A DNA stretch of 64,000 bases from contig NZ_CP077073.1 in the NCBI RefSeq assembly GCF_019139535.1, positions 2,632,501 to 2,696,500 on the forward strand, given 5' to 3'. The position numbers and the translations under genes were made by a program. This stretch comes from Pseudomonas muyukensis. Its GTDB lineage: Bacteria; Pseudomonadota; Gammaproteobacteria; Pseudomonadales; Pseudomonadaceae. The notes beneath the pieces are model-generated. The model ran no database searches. It saw only the letters and a program-made list of their open reading frames with translations, and had not been told where the DNA came from. Below are positions 8,291-17,800 of the stretch, one piece after another; positions within the stretch are counted from its first letter, which is position 1; each line of letters starts with the position of its first letter.

Positions 8291-10020
8291 GTGTAGTGCT
8301 CGTTGTTGGTGATGTTGATCACTTCCAGTTGATGGAAGGAATTGATGCTGGCGTACAGGGCGAAGAAGTGCGCGAGCACGCAACCGAACAGGTACAGGTC
8401 GCCCTCGCAGAGGAAAGCGGCCTGATCCAGCTTCAGCCGTGTTCGTAGCCCGCGAATGGGTTGGCCCTTGATCAGCCAATCCAGAGGCTGGGTCTGAATA
8501 TCCCGAATACCTTCGAGGCGTTTTTGGGTGGTGCGCGTCTGCTGCAGGTCGTGCAAGGCCACGAAGTCATAGGCGCGAATGACCGCTTTCAGCGGTTCGG
8601 ATGAGAGCAGCGACAGGTAGTTGAGCGACATGTTGGAGATCAGGGCCCATTGCAACTGGCCGTCCAGTACCGGTCGATAGGGGCGGGTTGGCGCACAGAT
8701 ATTGGTGTACGTCACCAAGGGTGGGGTGGCTTCAGTGAGGGCATTGATGTCATTGATGCCCAACGCCAGTGGCAGGTCGCGGTTGGTGCACGTCAGGTCG
8801 ATGGATGCAGTTTCCAGCTCGCCGATGTAAGCGTTGGCATCCGCTCGTACGAAGGCTATGCGGTGGGTGACGCCACTGCCACGCAGTGAGTCTTCGAGGC
8901 TGTAGCGGTAATACAAGGCCGTGCGGCCTTGAACATGCTCGATCTCATGGGCGAACGATTCGAAGGGGCGGAAGGTGCGCAGGTGTTCGCCGGTGCTTCC
9001 GTCGGTTGTCGTACGGGTACTGATCACCCGATCGACACTGAATATTTCATAGGCGTGCCGCTCTTTGCCCCTGGGTATCAGGTCGGAAGGGGCGAGCCGG
9101 TTGGAGAGGTCGATCGGTTCGGCGCTGTGGCTGAACAGGTTTACAGCTGGGGTGCAGAACAGGCTGAAGTCAGCCTTGCTGATGCGTAGCGAGGCAGGTA
9201 GCTGGCGGCAGAATTGAAACTCGATGCCCACCTGCGCAGTGGCTTGAGCGGGCCAGACTTTCTCCAGCCCGGTTACGCTGAAGAAGTGGAAGCGCTTTGG
9301 GAATACAAAGTACTCCTGCAAGGTCCGATAGCCGTCGAAGACGTTCTGTGGGTAAGGCAGCAGCCCTTCGTTTGAGCTGAAGCCTGGGAAGTGGATGCTG
9401 CTGGCTGGCAGCCGGTGGACCTCGCCATTGATCGTCACGGCGACATGCTTGAGGTATTGAGCGATCCATAGATACAGGGTGCGTGCAGTCTGGGTATCAC
9501 CACCTAGGTGAAAATCCAGGCTGTCGCAGCCGAGGGTGTTCATGGGGCGCTCGACCAAGGTGCTGAGGTCGATGCGTACCACCGAACTGTCGAGTGTCTG
9601 GGTGGCGCTCACCGATTCGATCTCGAACGGATGGATGTCCACTGCCATGCAGGTGCGAAACTCGCATGGCACGCCATCCACGGGTTTGGAGAACAGCGAT
9701 GAGCCTTTGGCAATGCGTTGCGACTGGCTGAGCGCTTGCTTGCGTGGCGTGAACTGGATGATCGTGGCGCTCGGCAGCGGCCGCAGGTAATTGGGCCACA
9801 GCAGCTGCAGCATAGGGTGCGTCAGCTCTGGCAAGTCATCCTCCAACTTCAGGCGCAGCTTGGCCGTGAGGAAAGCAAAGGCTTCCATCAGGCGTTCGAC
9901 ATCCGGGTCGCTGCCACCCTTGCCGAGCAGTCGGGCAAGCTGTGGGTTGTCTTTGGCGAAGTCGTTCCCCAGCTCATGCAGGTAACGCAGCTCTTCGCTG
10001 AATCGATCCTTGAGTGACAT
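8254..10020 (-). CDS. tssF: T6SS baseplate protein TssF
   Basis: 588-residue TssF (VCA0110/ImpG family), the largest wedge component of the baseplate. The start MSLKDRFSEELRYLHELGNDFAKDNPQLA and the following DPDVERLMEAFAFLTAKLRLKLEDDLPELTHPMLQLLWPNYLRPLPS are characteristic. It begins 3 nt after the tssE stop and its last 37 nt overlap tssG, so E-F-G are probably translated together. Confidence 0.95.
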   Translation of the reverse strand: MSLKDRFSEELRYLHELGNDFAKDNPQLARLLGKGGSDPDVERLMEAFAFLTAKLRLKLEDDLPELTHPMLQLLWPNYLRPLPSATIIQFTPRKQALSQSQRIAKGSSLFSKPVDGVPCEFRTCMAVDIHPFEIESVSATQTLDSSVVRIDLSTLVERPMNTLGCDSLDFHLGGDTQTARTLYLWIAQYLKHVAVTINGEVHRLPASSIHFPGFSSNEGLLPYPQNVFDGYRTLQEYFVFPKRFHFFSVTGLEKVWPAQATAQVGIEFQFCRQLPASLRISKADFSLFCTPAVNLFSHSAEPIDLSNRLAPSDLIPRGKERHAYEIFSVDRVISTRTTTDGSTGEHLRTFRPFESFAHEIEHVQGRTALYYRYSLEDSLRGSGVTHRIAFVRADANAYIGELETASIDLTCTNRDLPLALGINDINALTEATPPLVTYTNICAPTRPYRPVLDGQLQWALISNMSLNYLSLLSSEPLKAVIRAYDFVALHDLQQTRTTQKRLEGIRDIQTQPLDWLIKGQPIRGLRTRLKLDQAAFLCEGDLYLFGCVLAHFFALYASINSFHQLEVINITNNEHYTWPIQTGKQPLI

Positions 10021-10023
10021 CGG

Positions 10024-10434
10024 TCACCTCACTCGGGTATGGCGGCTATGGCCGTTGACCAGCAGCTCCAGTTGCAGCTGCTCCTTGTGGTTGTTGACCT
10101 GCACCTGGCAGTCCAGCCTGAAGTGCAACTCCAGCGGGGCGTGACAATCGGGCATGGCCTTGAGCGAACGCACGTGCACGCGCGGTTCGAAGTGCCGGAG
10201 GGTGCGGCGAATGTCGGCGCTGACCTGCTTGAGCAAGTCGCCACTGCTTGCGTCGTGCCCATTGAAGTCACGCAGCCCCAGCTCAGGGCTGCTTTGTGAG
10301 CAACCCTGGCGCGCGTTGAGCAGCGTTTCCAGGTGACGCTTGATGGCGGCAAACTTCTCGGCAGCGTTCTCTTGCCGAGAGGGCGTGCGACGTTCAGGCT
10401 GATCCGTCACCAGGCGATCAAAAAAACCACTCAT
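10024..10434 (-). CDS. tssE: T6SS baseplate protein TssE (gp25-like)
   Basis: 136-residue TssE, the gp25/lysozyme-like protein that nucleates sheath assembly on the baseplate. The sequence carries SFFDRL-type N-terminus (MSGFFDRLVTD), the helix KRHLETLLNARQGCSQSSPELGLRDF, and the terminal strands FEPRVHVRSLKAMP and LELHFRLDCQV. Length is normal. The start overlaps the tssC stop in an ATGA arrangement, and tssF follows after 3 nt. Confidence 0.93.
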   Translation of the reverse strand: MSGFFDRLVTDQPERRTPSRQENAAEKFAAIKRHLETLLNARQGCSQSSPELGLRDFNGHDASSGDLLKQVSADIRRTLRHFEPRVHVRSLKAMPDCHAPLELHFRLDCQVQVNNHKEQLQLELLVNGHSRHTRVR

Positions 10435-11921
10435 TGGGTATCAAGCCGACCGACCAGGGAAATCTCGAAATTCGCGCCCATGTATTTGAAGTGCGGGCGC
10501 ACGGCGAGCGAAACCTGGTACCAGCCCGGGTCGCCGGCAACGTCCGACACCTCGATCCTTGCCGCACGCAAGGGGCGTCGGCTGCGCACATCAGCGGAAG
10601 GGTTCTCCTGGTCGGCGACGTACTGCTTGATCCATTTGTTCAGCTCGGACTCAAGGTCCTTGCGCTCTTTCCAGCTACCTATCTGCTCGCGCTGCAGCAC
10701 TTTGATGTAGTGGGCCAGCCGGTTGACGATGAACAGGTAGGGCAGCTGGGTACCGAGCTTGTAATTGGTCTGCGCCTGCAGCCCTTCCGGGGTCTTGGGG
10801 AAATTCTTTGGTTTTTGTACCGAATTGGCCGAGAAGAACGCGGCGTTGTCGCTGTCCTTGCGCATGGTCAGGGCGATGAAGCCCTCTTCGGCCAGCTCGA
10901 ATTCCTTGCGGTCGGAGATCAGTACCTCGGTCGGGATCTTGGCCTGCAGTTGCCCCAGGGACTCGTACAGGTGCACCGGCAGGTCTTCGACGGCACCACC
11001 CGACTGCGGGCCTATGATGTTCGGGCACCAGCGGTAGCGGGCAAAGCTGTCGTTGATGCAGCTGGCCAGCAGGAAGGCGGCGTTGCCCCACAGGTAGTTT
11101 TCGTGTCGTCCGGCGATGTCCTCGGCGTAGTGAAAGCTCTGGGCGGGATTTTCCTGCGGATGATAGGCAGAGCGGAGCATGAACCGCGGGCCGCACAGTG
11201 CAGCGTGGCGCGAATCCTCACTTTCACGGAACGCACGCCACTTGGCATGCCGTGGGCCGGCGAAGATGTCCTTGATCTCTTTCAGGTTGGGCAGCTCTTC
11301 GAAGCTGCTCAAGTTGAAGAACTCGGGGGATGGGGCTGCGAGGAAGGGCGCGTGCGACATGGCACCAACGGCCGCCATGTAACTCAGCAGTTTGATATCG
11401 GGGGAAGCAGGCCCGAAGTTGTAGTTGCCGACCATGGCCGCAACCGGTTCGCCACCAAACTGGCCGTAACCCGCCGTGTAAACGTGCTTGTAGATGCCGC
11501 TGCAGGTGATGTCGGCCGCATTCTCGAAGTCGTCGAGCAAGTCGTCCTTGCTGATGTGCAGGATTTCAAGCTTGATGTTCTCTCGGAAGTCCGTGCGGTC
11601 GACCAGTAGTTTGAGGCTGCGCCAGGCGGATTCAAGTTGCTGGAATTCGGGCTGGTGCAGGATGGCATCCATCTGTTTGCTCAGTACCCGGTCCAGCTCT
11701 GCAATCATCTGATCAACGCGATGTTTGTTGATTAGTTGCTCTGGATCATTGCTTTTGAGTATTTCCGCAATGAAGGCGGATACACCCTGACGAGCAACCT
11801 GGTAGCCCTCTTGTGCGGGGGCCAGTTTGGTCTCGGCCATGATCTGGTCGAGCAGGGTGGCGTTAGTCAGTGTCTCGCCCGTCGTTTCAACGGCGACTGT
11901 AGTGCTGGTTGGCCTTGGCAT
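10431..11921 (-). CDS. tssC: T6SS contractile sheath large subunit TssC (VipB)
   Basis: 496-residue TssC, which with TssB forms the contractile sheath. The start MPRPTSTTVAVETTGETL at 11921 is preferred over 11960 because a CGGAGCG lies just upstream and the longer form would run into tssB. Conserved blocks include ELDRVLSKQMDAILHQPEFQQLESAWR, KWRAFRESEDSRHAALCGPRFMLR, NYLWGNAAFLLASCINDSFARYRWCPNIIGPQSGG and the C-terminal YQVSLAVRPHFKYMGANFEISLVGRLD. It is 16 nt downstream of tssB. Confidence 0.95.
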   Translation of the reverse strand: MPRPTSTTVAVETTGETLTNATLLDQIMAETKLAPAQEGYQVARQGVSAFIAEILKSNDPEQLINKHRVDQMIAELDRVLSKQMDAILHQPEFQQLESAWRSLKLLVDRTDFRENIKLEILHISKDDLLDDFENAADITCSGIYKHVYTAGYGQFGGEPVAAMVGNYNFGPASPDIKLLSYMAAVGAMSHAPFLAAPSPEFFNLSSFEELPNLKEIKDIFAGPRHAKWRAFRESEDSRHAALCGPRFMLRSAYHPQENPAQSFHYAEDIAGRHENYLWGNAAFLLASCINDSFARYRWCPNIIGPQSGGAVEDLPVHLYESLGQLQAKIPTEVLISDRKEFELAEEGFIALTMRKDSDNAAFFSANSVQKPKNFPKTPEGLQAQTNYKLGTQLPYLFIVNRLAHYIKVLQREQIGSWKERKDLESELNKWIKQYVADQENPSADVRSRRPLRAARIEVSDVAGDPGWYQVSLAVRPHFKYMGANFEISLVGRLDTQ

Positions 11922-11937
11922 GGGACGCTCCGTTGTC

Positions 11938-12441
11938 TCAGTCTTCTTTTGGTGCCTCAAGCACCAGGTCCAGTTCTGCTGCGAGTTGTTTGCGTGCTTG
12001 CTCGTTGTTCAGCAAATGCTGCAACTGCTTGCGAAACGCGGGCACGTTGCCCAACGGGCCCTTGAGGGCGACCAGGGCTTCGCGCAACTCCAGCAGCTTG
12101 TTCAGCTCCGGCACCTGGCGGGCGATGCGGTCGGGCCCGAAATCGTTGATCGACTTGAACTGCAGGCTGACCGCCAGCTCTGCATCGGGGGCAGTACAGA
12201 GCAGGGAAGGGACGCTCATGGCCAAGCTGACTTCGGCGTCGTTCAACACGTTGTTGAAGCTGTGTTTATCGATACGCATGACCGCACGGTCTTCCAGGGC
12301 GCGAGTGTCATCCAGGCCAAAATCGCCCAGCAGCAACATCTTGTGCGGCAGCTCTACTTCGGCCTGTTCATCGCCAGTGGCGGGTACATACTTGATATTG
12401 ATGCGCTCTTTGGGTGCAACGGATCCTGTGGATTTTGACAT
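11938..12441 (-). CDS. tssB: T6SS contractile sheath small subunit TssB (VipA)
   Basis: 167-residue TssB, the small sheath subunit and first gene of the leftward operon. The sequence has RINIKYVPATGDEQAEVELPHKMLLLGDFG, the VMRIDKHSFNNVLND segment, LQFKSINDFGPDRIARQVPELNKLLELREALVALKGPLGN and a charged C-terminus. In V. cholerae this protein exposes the helix recognised by ClpV after contraction. No clpV is in the window, so recycling must depend on a gene elsewhere. Confidence 0.95.
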   Translation of the reverse strand: MSKSTGSVAPKERINIKYVPATGDEQAEVELPHKMLLLGDFGLDDTRALEDRAVMRIDKHSFNNVLNDAEVSLAMSVPSLLCTAPDAELAVSLQFKSINDFGPDRIARQVPELNKLLELREALVALKGPLGNVPAFRKQLQHLLNNEQARKQLAAELDLVLEAPKED

Positions 12442-12757
12442 GGCAGAATCTCTAATTTGTTGGTGAGGTAGTTCTGGTTAGTGCTTGGTTAGTTTGGATT
12501 TTGTTGTGTAGGAAATTTCCATGATTTTGATTTTGGAAATAAACAGGTTCGCAGTACGTGTTGCGGTTCTCTAAAAAACAATGCCTTCTATGTTGTTATG
12601 TGGTCGAGTGCAAAAATGTAAGAAAGTATTTGTTTGTGTTTGGTGATTTTTATGGGATAGGCTCTCGCCGGATTATGTTTCGGGGGTGGCCGGTAGTGGG
12701 TTTTGTAATCCGTTGGCTGAGTAGGGCATATGTACTATTGAGAGGAGCGCATTCGCA
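12442..12757. promoter_or_regulatory. Divergent T6SS promoter region, AT-rich
   Basis: This 316-nt gap separates the leftward tssB operon from rightward tagO-tssA-tssM and must carry both promoters. It is clearly more AT-rich than the genes around it, with T-runs near 12485-12530 and 12625-12660. I looked for a sigma-54 -24/-12 element (TGGCAC-N5-TTGC) on both strands and found none. A 75-codon frame crossing the end (12558-12785) has no coding character. Specific sites cannot be assigned. Confidence 0.5.
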
Positions 12758-13390
12758 ATGTTTGGTAAGAAAACGTATGGCGTAAGTCTCTTGTTGATAC
12801 TCGGTTGCATGCCGATGTCCGCGTATTCCAATCAGGATTGCCCCCGGATAGTGTCTAACCTTGAGCGCCTGGCTTGTTTCGACAAATCAGCCGGAACCCC
12901 TGCTCATCTTGGATCGGTGCAGTGGTCTTTGCCCGAGCAAGGCTCGCCCACGTTGCACCGGGTGATGATCCATGAGGCGGGGCGGGCGGCAGATAACCTG
13001 ATGTTTCGTCTGAGCGCTACAGAGCATGGGCTCATGATCGGCGCACCTGCGATCGCTTCGGTCGCGCCGCATCCCTACTTGGTGATCAGCTGTGTGCAGA
13101 ACATCTCCAGGTTGCAGTTGGTCGCTGCGCAGCCGATCAATGCTGGATGGGTGAAGATCCGACTGCGGGGTGAGCGTGACGCGACGGCCCCTACACCCTG
13201 GCAGGTCACTGAGAACGGTCAGGTACTTGACGCTGGTAGAGGCTTGCCAGGCATCGAGCAGATCAAAAAGCTGATCGGAGCCCAGCGCATCCTGGTTGAA
13301 AGCGACAATCCAGCCGTTGATGGGCTGGTCTTCGATGCTCAAGGCCTGGATCCGCTCATCGGCGAGGCGCGCAAAACATGTCGCTGGTAG
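12758..13390 (+). CDS. tagO: T6SS-associated protein TagO (VasI-like)
   Basis: 210-residue exported protein with an N-terminal signal peptide (about 1-25: positive start, VSLLLILGCMPMSAYS). The mature start QDCPRIVSNLERLACFDKSAGTP is typical of VasI/TagO proteins, which sit next to TssA and TssM genes. The mature part ends with a Cys-containing KTCRW. The order tagO-tssA-tssM is the same as vasI-vasJ-vasK in V. cholerae. AGGAG is 10 nt upstream of the ATG. The stop overlaps the tssA start by 13 bp. The molecular role of this family is poorly known. Confidence 0.85.
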   Translation: MFGKKTYGVSLLLILGCMPMSAYSNQDCPRIVSNLERLACFDKSAGTPAHLGSVQWSLPEQGSPTLHRVMIHEAGRAADNLMFRLSATEHGLMIGAPAIASVAPHPYLVISCVQNISRLQLVAAQPINAGWVKIRLRGERDATAPTPWQVTENGQVLDAGRGLPGIEQIKKLIGAQRILVESDNPAVDGLVFDAQGLDPLIGEARKTCRW

Positions 13391-14832
13391 CGCCGGTCGA
13401 CGCGCAGGAAATTGCCCGGCTGCTCGCTCCCATCGACGCGGATGCGCCTGCCGGCCTGTTCGATGTCGAGGACGAAACCTATCAGGCCATTGACCAGGAA
13501 ATGGTCAAGCTGGGCGGGCTGCAAGAGTCTTCCATCGACTGGCCCTACATCGAAGAAGCGTCCCGCCAGTACTTGGGTGAGCAGAGCAAGCATTTGCGCA
13601 TCGCCGCGCACCTGAGTGTCGCCTGGCTGCGCAGCCGGTGCTGGGAACGCTGGGGTTTTACCTTGGCAATGCTCGCCGGCCTGGTTGAACAGTATTGGCA
13701 AAGCGCATACCCGAAACCCGGCCCTAAAGGCTTGCTGGGCAAGCGCAAGCTGGTGGCCCTGATGCTCAAGCGTTTGATCGAGGCGCTGCCACGGCTGGAT
13801 CGCTTCACGTATAGCCCCGCTCATGCGGCGGCAGCCCAGGACGCGTTGCAACGCTTGCAACAGCAACAAGCTGTCGCGCAGTTGGATGAAACGGTCCTGG
13901 GCGAACTACAACGGCTGCTTGGCAAGCACAGCGAGCTTGCCAGCGGCGTGGGCGACTCGGCCTCGGCTGCAACTATCAAGCCTGCACCGCTGGCCGATGT
14001 CATCGCGACCCCGATGCGTCGCGCATCGCCTGGCAACGCGCGTGAGTCTCGAAGGGCCATGCTGGCCATGGCCGAGCAGATCAATCAGCAAGACCCGTAC
14101 GACCCGACCGGCTATCAGCTACGCCGGTTCGGCGTATGGGCCCATATCCAGGCGGCGCCGCAAGCCAAGCAAGGTAACCGCACAGAGCTGATGGCAGTAC
14201 CACAGGATATTGCCGGTGATTATGAAGATGCCATTGCGGGCACCGCGATTGACGCGGCCTTGCTCATGCGGATCGAAAAGAGCGTGACGGCTTGCCCCTA
14301 CTGGATACGCGGCAGTTTCCTGGCGGCAACCGCCGCCACGCGGCTGGCCATGGGCGAGGTGGCTGAAGCTATTCGTGCTGCGACCGCGCGCTTTGTGCAG
14401 CGTATGCCAGCCCTGCAGCAACTGTGTTTCAGCGACGGCCGGGTATTTGTCGATGACCAATGCCTGGGGTGGCTCAAGGGGGCACAAGGCGCATCCGAGC
14501 AGGGCGCGGCCGTCCATGAGTTTGTCAGCCTGCGCGAGGAACTGCTCAGCCAGCTGGAAACGGGTGGTGTCGAGCCCGTTCTGCTGCGGTTGCAAGGGAT
14601 GCACGCGCAGCTCCAAGCCCCCCGTGAACGCTGCCATACCACCGTTATCGCAGCTGACCTGCTGGCCGCTCGGGGCGTGTCCTGGCTGGCCCGCGATTTG
14701 TGCGCGGGTGTAGCCAGAACGATGCAGGAAACCACCGCCAGCACTTGGGAGCCAGCGGTGTTTCAGCGCCTCCAGCAGTATGCGGCACCGTACATGCAGA
14801 CTGATACGAACAAGGAACGGGAGTCACGATGA
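13378..14832 (+). CDS. tssA: T6SS assembly protein TssA (VasJ-like)
   Basis: 484-residue ImpA-domain protein. The N-terminal block (LLAPIDADAPAGLFDVEDETYQAIDQEM, then DWPYIEEASRQYLGEQSKHLRIAAHLSVAWL and FTLAMLAGLVEQYWQSAYP) is the conserved ImpA_N region. The C-terminal half (HIQAAPQAKQGNRTELMAVPQDI and WIRGSFLAATAATRLAMG) matches the VCA0119/VasJ type. TssA caps or chaperones tube and sheath polymerisation. The gene overlaps tagO by 13 bp and tssM by 4 bp (ATGA). Confidence 0.9.
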   Translation: MSLVAPVDAQEIARLLAPIDADAPAGLFDVEDETYQAIDQEMVKLGGLQESSIDWPYIEEASRQYLGEQSKHLRIAAHLSVAWLRSRCWERWGFTLAMLAGLVEQYWQSAYPKPGPKGLLGKRKLVALMLKRLIEALPRLDRFTYSPAHAAAAQDALQRLQQQQAVAQLDETVLGELQRLLGKHSELASGVGDSASAATIKPAPLADVIATPMRRASPGNARESRRAMLAMAEQINQQDPYDPTGYQLRRFGVWAHIQAAPQAKQGNRTELMAVPQDIAGDYEDAIAGTAIDAALLMRIEKSVTACPYWIRGSFLAATAATRLAMGEVAEAIRAATARFVQRMPALQQLCFSDGRVFVDDQCLGWLKGAQGASEQGAAVHEFVSLREELLSQLETGGVEPVLLRLQGMHAQLQAPRERCHTTVIAADLLAARGVSWLARDLCAGVARTMQETTASTWEPAVFQRLQQYAAPYMQTDTNKERESR

Positions 14833-17800
14833 ATCAACTGTGGAAGCACCTCAAGCGATGGGGCTTGCCCCTGGTGACCCGTATCGGTCTGGCCATGCCG
14901 CTGCTGCTCGGATTGGGTGCTGCACTGGTGCTCGTTGCTATCTGGTGGCTCGGCCCGCAATGGACGTGGCGTGAACAGCAGCCGTTGGCCAGCATGGCCC
15001 ATCGAGGGCTGGCCAGTCTGGTGCTGGTACTGGTACCACTGCTGTGTTGGCTCGTTGTGCTGCGCAGACGTTATCGCCGTCTGCGCACAGAGCGCGATCA
15101 GGCAGTGGCCACAGAACTGGACCGAGTACTGCCGTTCGTTCAGGCGCAAGAGAAGGCGTTGGACCAAGGGCTTTCGCGTCTCCTGCATAATGCTGGCGGG
15201 CGACGCGCCTTGTACCGATTGCCCTGGTACCTGGTGCTGGGCGAGCAGCACGCAGGCAAGACCAGTTTCATCGACCGTACCGAACAAAATTTTTCCCTGA
15301 CCCGTATCGACAAGGCACAGACGCGCGGCCGACAAGCACAAGCGCTGGCCTACCCGATTGGTTGGTGGGTCAGCAACGACGCGGTGATCATCGACCCGCC
15401 GGGTGCTTTCATCAGTCAACAGCCGCGGCCAGGTTCGCCAGCCGATGAAGTCGGCGCATCGCAAGTGCCGGGCGCGCCGGCCAGGTTGTGGCAACACCTG
15501 CTGGGTTGGCTGCTGCGCAACCGCAGCCAGAGAGCCCTCAACGGCGTGTTGCTGGTTGTCGACCTGCCCGCGCTGTTGCATGGCACGCCGGAGCAGCGCG
15601 TTGCCCTGGCGCATGTGTTGCGTACACGGCTGCACGAGGTGAGCAGTCAACTGGGCTCGCGGCTGCCGCTGTATGTGGTGTTGACCAAGTTCGATCTGCT
15701 GGAGGGTTTTGACCAGCTCTACGCCGGGCTTCCCGTTGCCTCGCGGGAAAAACTGCTGGGTTTCACCTTCAAGCTGGAGGCGATGGGGGCGTTCGACGCC
15801 TGGCTGGACGAGTATGGCGATCATTACGATCGATTGATCAGTCAGTTGTTTGAGCAGGTGCTGGACCGACTCGATACGTTGGGCGGTGCGCCACTGCGAG
15901 CGCGTCTCTTCTCGTTGCATGCCCAGTTGGTCGGGCTGCGCCCGATTCTGCTGGGCTTCCTGAAAGAGACACTGGCAAGCGACCGCTTCACCACGCCTGC
16001 CTTGGTGCGTGGCCTGTATTGGTCTTCAGTGGTACAGCAGGGCGACATGCTCAACGCCTTTGTTCGTGAGGCGGCGCAGCCCTACAAGACCAAGCTGCCA
16101 TTGCTTGAAGGCAAGGCGCAGGGCAAGGCGCTGGCCTACTTCGTCCAGCACGCATTCGGGCGCGTTATCTATCCGGAATCCGGACTTGCCGGGGACAACA
16201 TCAGAGTGGCGCGCAGCAAGCGCCAGTTGCTCTGGGTTGGCACGGGCGTGGGCGTACTGGCTTTTTCTGTCGCTTTCGCCAGCTGGCAACGCTACTTCGA
16301 TATCAATGGCGCCAAGGCCGCCAACGTGCTCGCCAAGAGCCGGGAATACAGTCATCACGAAGTCGACCAGCGCCTGGACCCGACCGGGCGCAACCTGTTG
16401 GCGCCATTGGACCAGATCCGCGACGCAGTGTCGGTGTTTGGCGACTATCGGGCCGCGTGGCCGGGCGTCGCTGATTTAGGCCTGTATCAGGGGCGCGCCA
16501 TCGGTCCTCGCGTTGATGAGGCCTACCTTAGTTTGCTTTCCAAGCGCTTCCTGCCCGCCTTGGCCAGTGGGGTAGTCGATGCCATGGATGCGGCCCCGCC
16601 AGGCAGCGAGCAGCAAATGGCTGCCCTCAGGGTTTACCGAATGCTGGAGGATCGCCAGAACCGCCGGCCCGAATGGGTCGAGGACTGGATGGCCCGCCAG
16701 TGGCAGCAAAAATTCCCGGGCCAGGGGCAACTGCAGGGCGACCTCATGGGGCACCTGAAGTATGCCCTGGCCTATGCCGATACTGATCTGCCCCAGTACC
16801 GCCAGCGTATTGCCGAGGTGCAGCAGACCTTGCGCAGGGTCCCGCTCGCAGAGCGGGTCTATGCAAGCCTTGAACAGCAGGCCGGGGAACAGTTGCACAG
16901 CGGCTTGGACTTGCGTCTTCAAGTCGGGCCGGCCTTTGATGTGGTGTATCAATCGTCTGCCGGCGCCAGGCAACGTGATGATGTCTTGTTAGCGCCGATG
17001 CTCACCGCCAAGGGCTTCAAAGAATACTTCCTACCCCGTAGTCAGCGGTTCGCCGAACTGGCGATGGTCGATGAGTGGGCGTTGGGCGAGCGCGGCCATC
17101 TGGATTACTCGAATGCCGACCGCGAGGCGCTGGCAGAACGGCTTCGTAACCTGTACAGCGCCGACTTTATCGACAGTTGGCGACGGGCATTGAATGCCTT
17201 CTCGGTGGCTGATTTTCGCGACCTGGATCACGGGGTTTCGATTCTGCAGCAGTTCACCGGGCCTGCGGCCCCCTTGCATCGGTTGCTGGATACCGTGAGG
17301 GACAACACTGCGCTTTCATCCGCTGTGGGCGTCGATGCACAAGAGGAGGCTGAGGCGCTGCGACCGACAATCGGCAGGCCAGAGCAGCAACAGGCGTGGG
17401 CGATTCAGCGTGCTTTTGCAGGGCTGAGCGCGATGCTACGGGCAACGGGTGAGAAGCCCAGCTACTACGATGAAACTCTTGGCGCCATTGGCGCAGTTCA
17501 TGACTACGCCAAGGCGGTGCAGGACAGCCCGGACAGAGGCAAAGCAGCACTTCAGGCCGTGCATCAGCGGTTCTCGATGACCGGGCATGACCCGATCGGC
17601 ACCCTGCAACGCGTCGCCACCGGCTTGCCAGAGCCAATCAACCACCAGGTCAGGAAAGTGGCCGAGCAAACGGCGCAAGTGCTCAATGTGGAGGCCCTGC
17701 GCGAGCTTGAACGGCGTTGGGATGCCGAGGTGTACAGCTTCTTCCAGCAGCGCCTGGCTGGGCGCTATCCCTTCGTGGTGAAAGCCCCCGATGCCTCGCT

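Noticed and set aside
12442..12757. Sigma-54 promoter for the T6SS operons
   Set aside because: Expected from the VasH-controlled Vibrio system, but no TGGCAC-N5-TTGC element was found on either strand.
12558..12785. 75-codon frame upstream of tagO
   Set aside because: It covers the AT-rich divergent promoter, overlaps the tagO start in another frame and has no family pattern.
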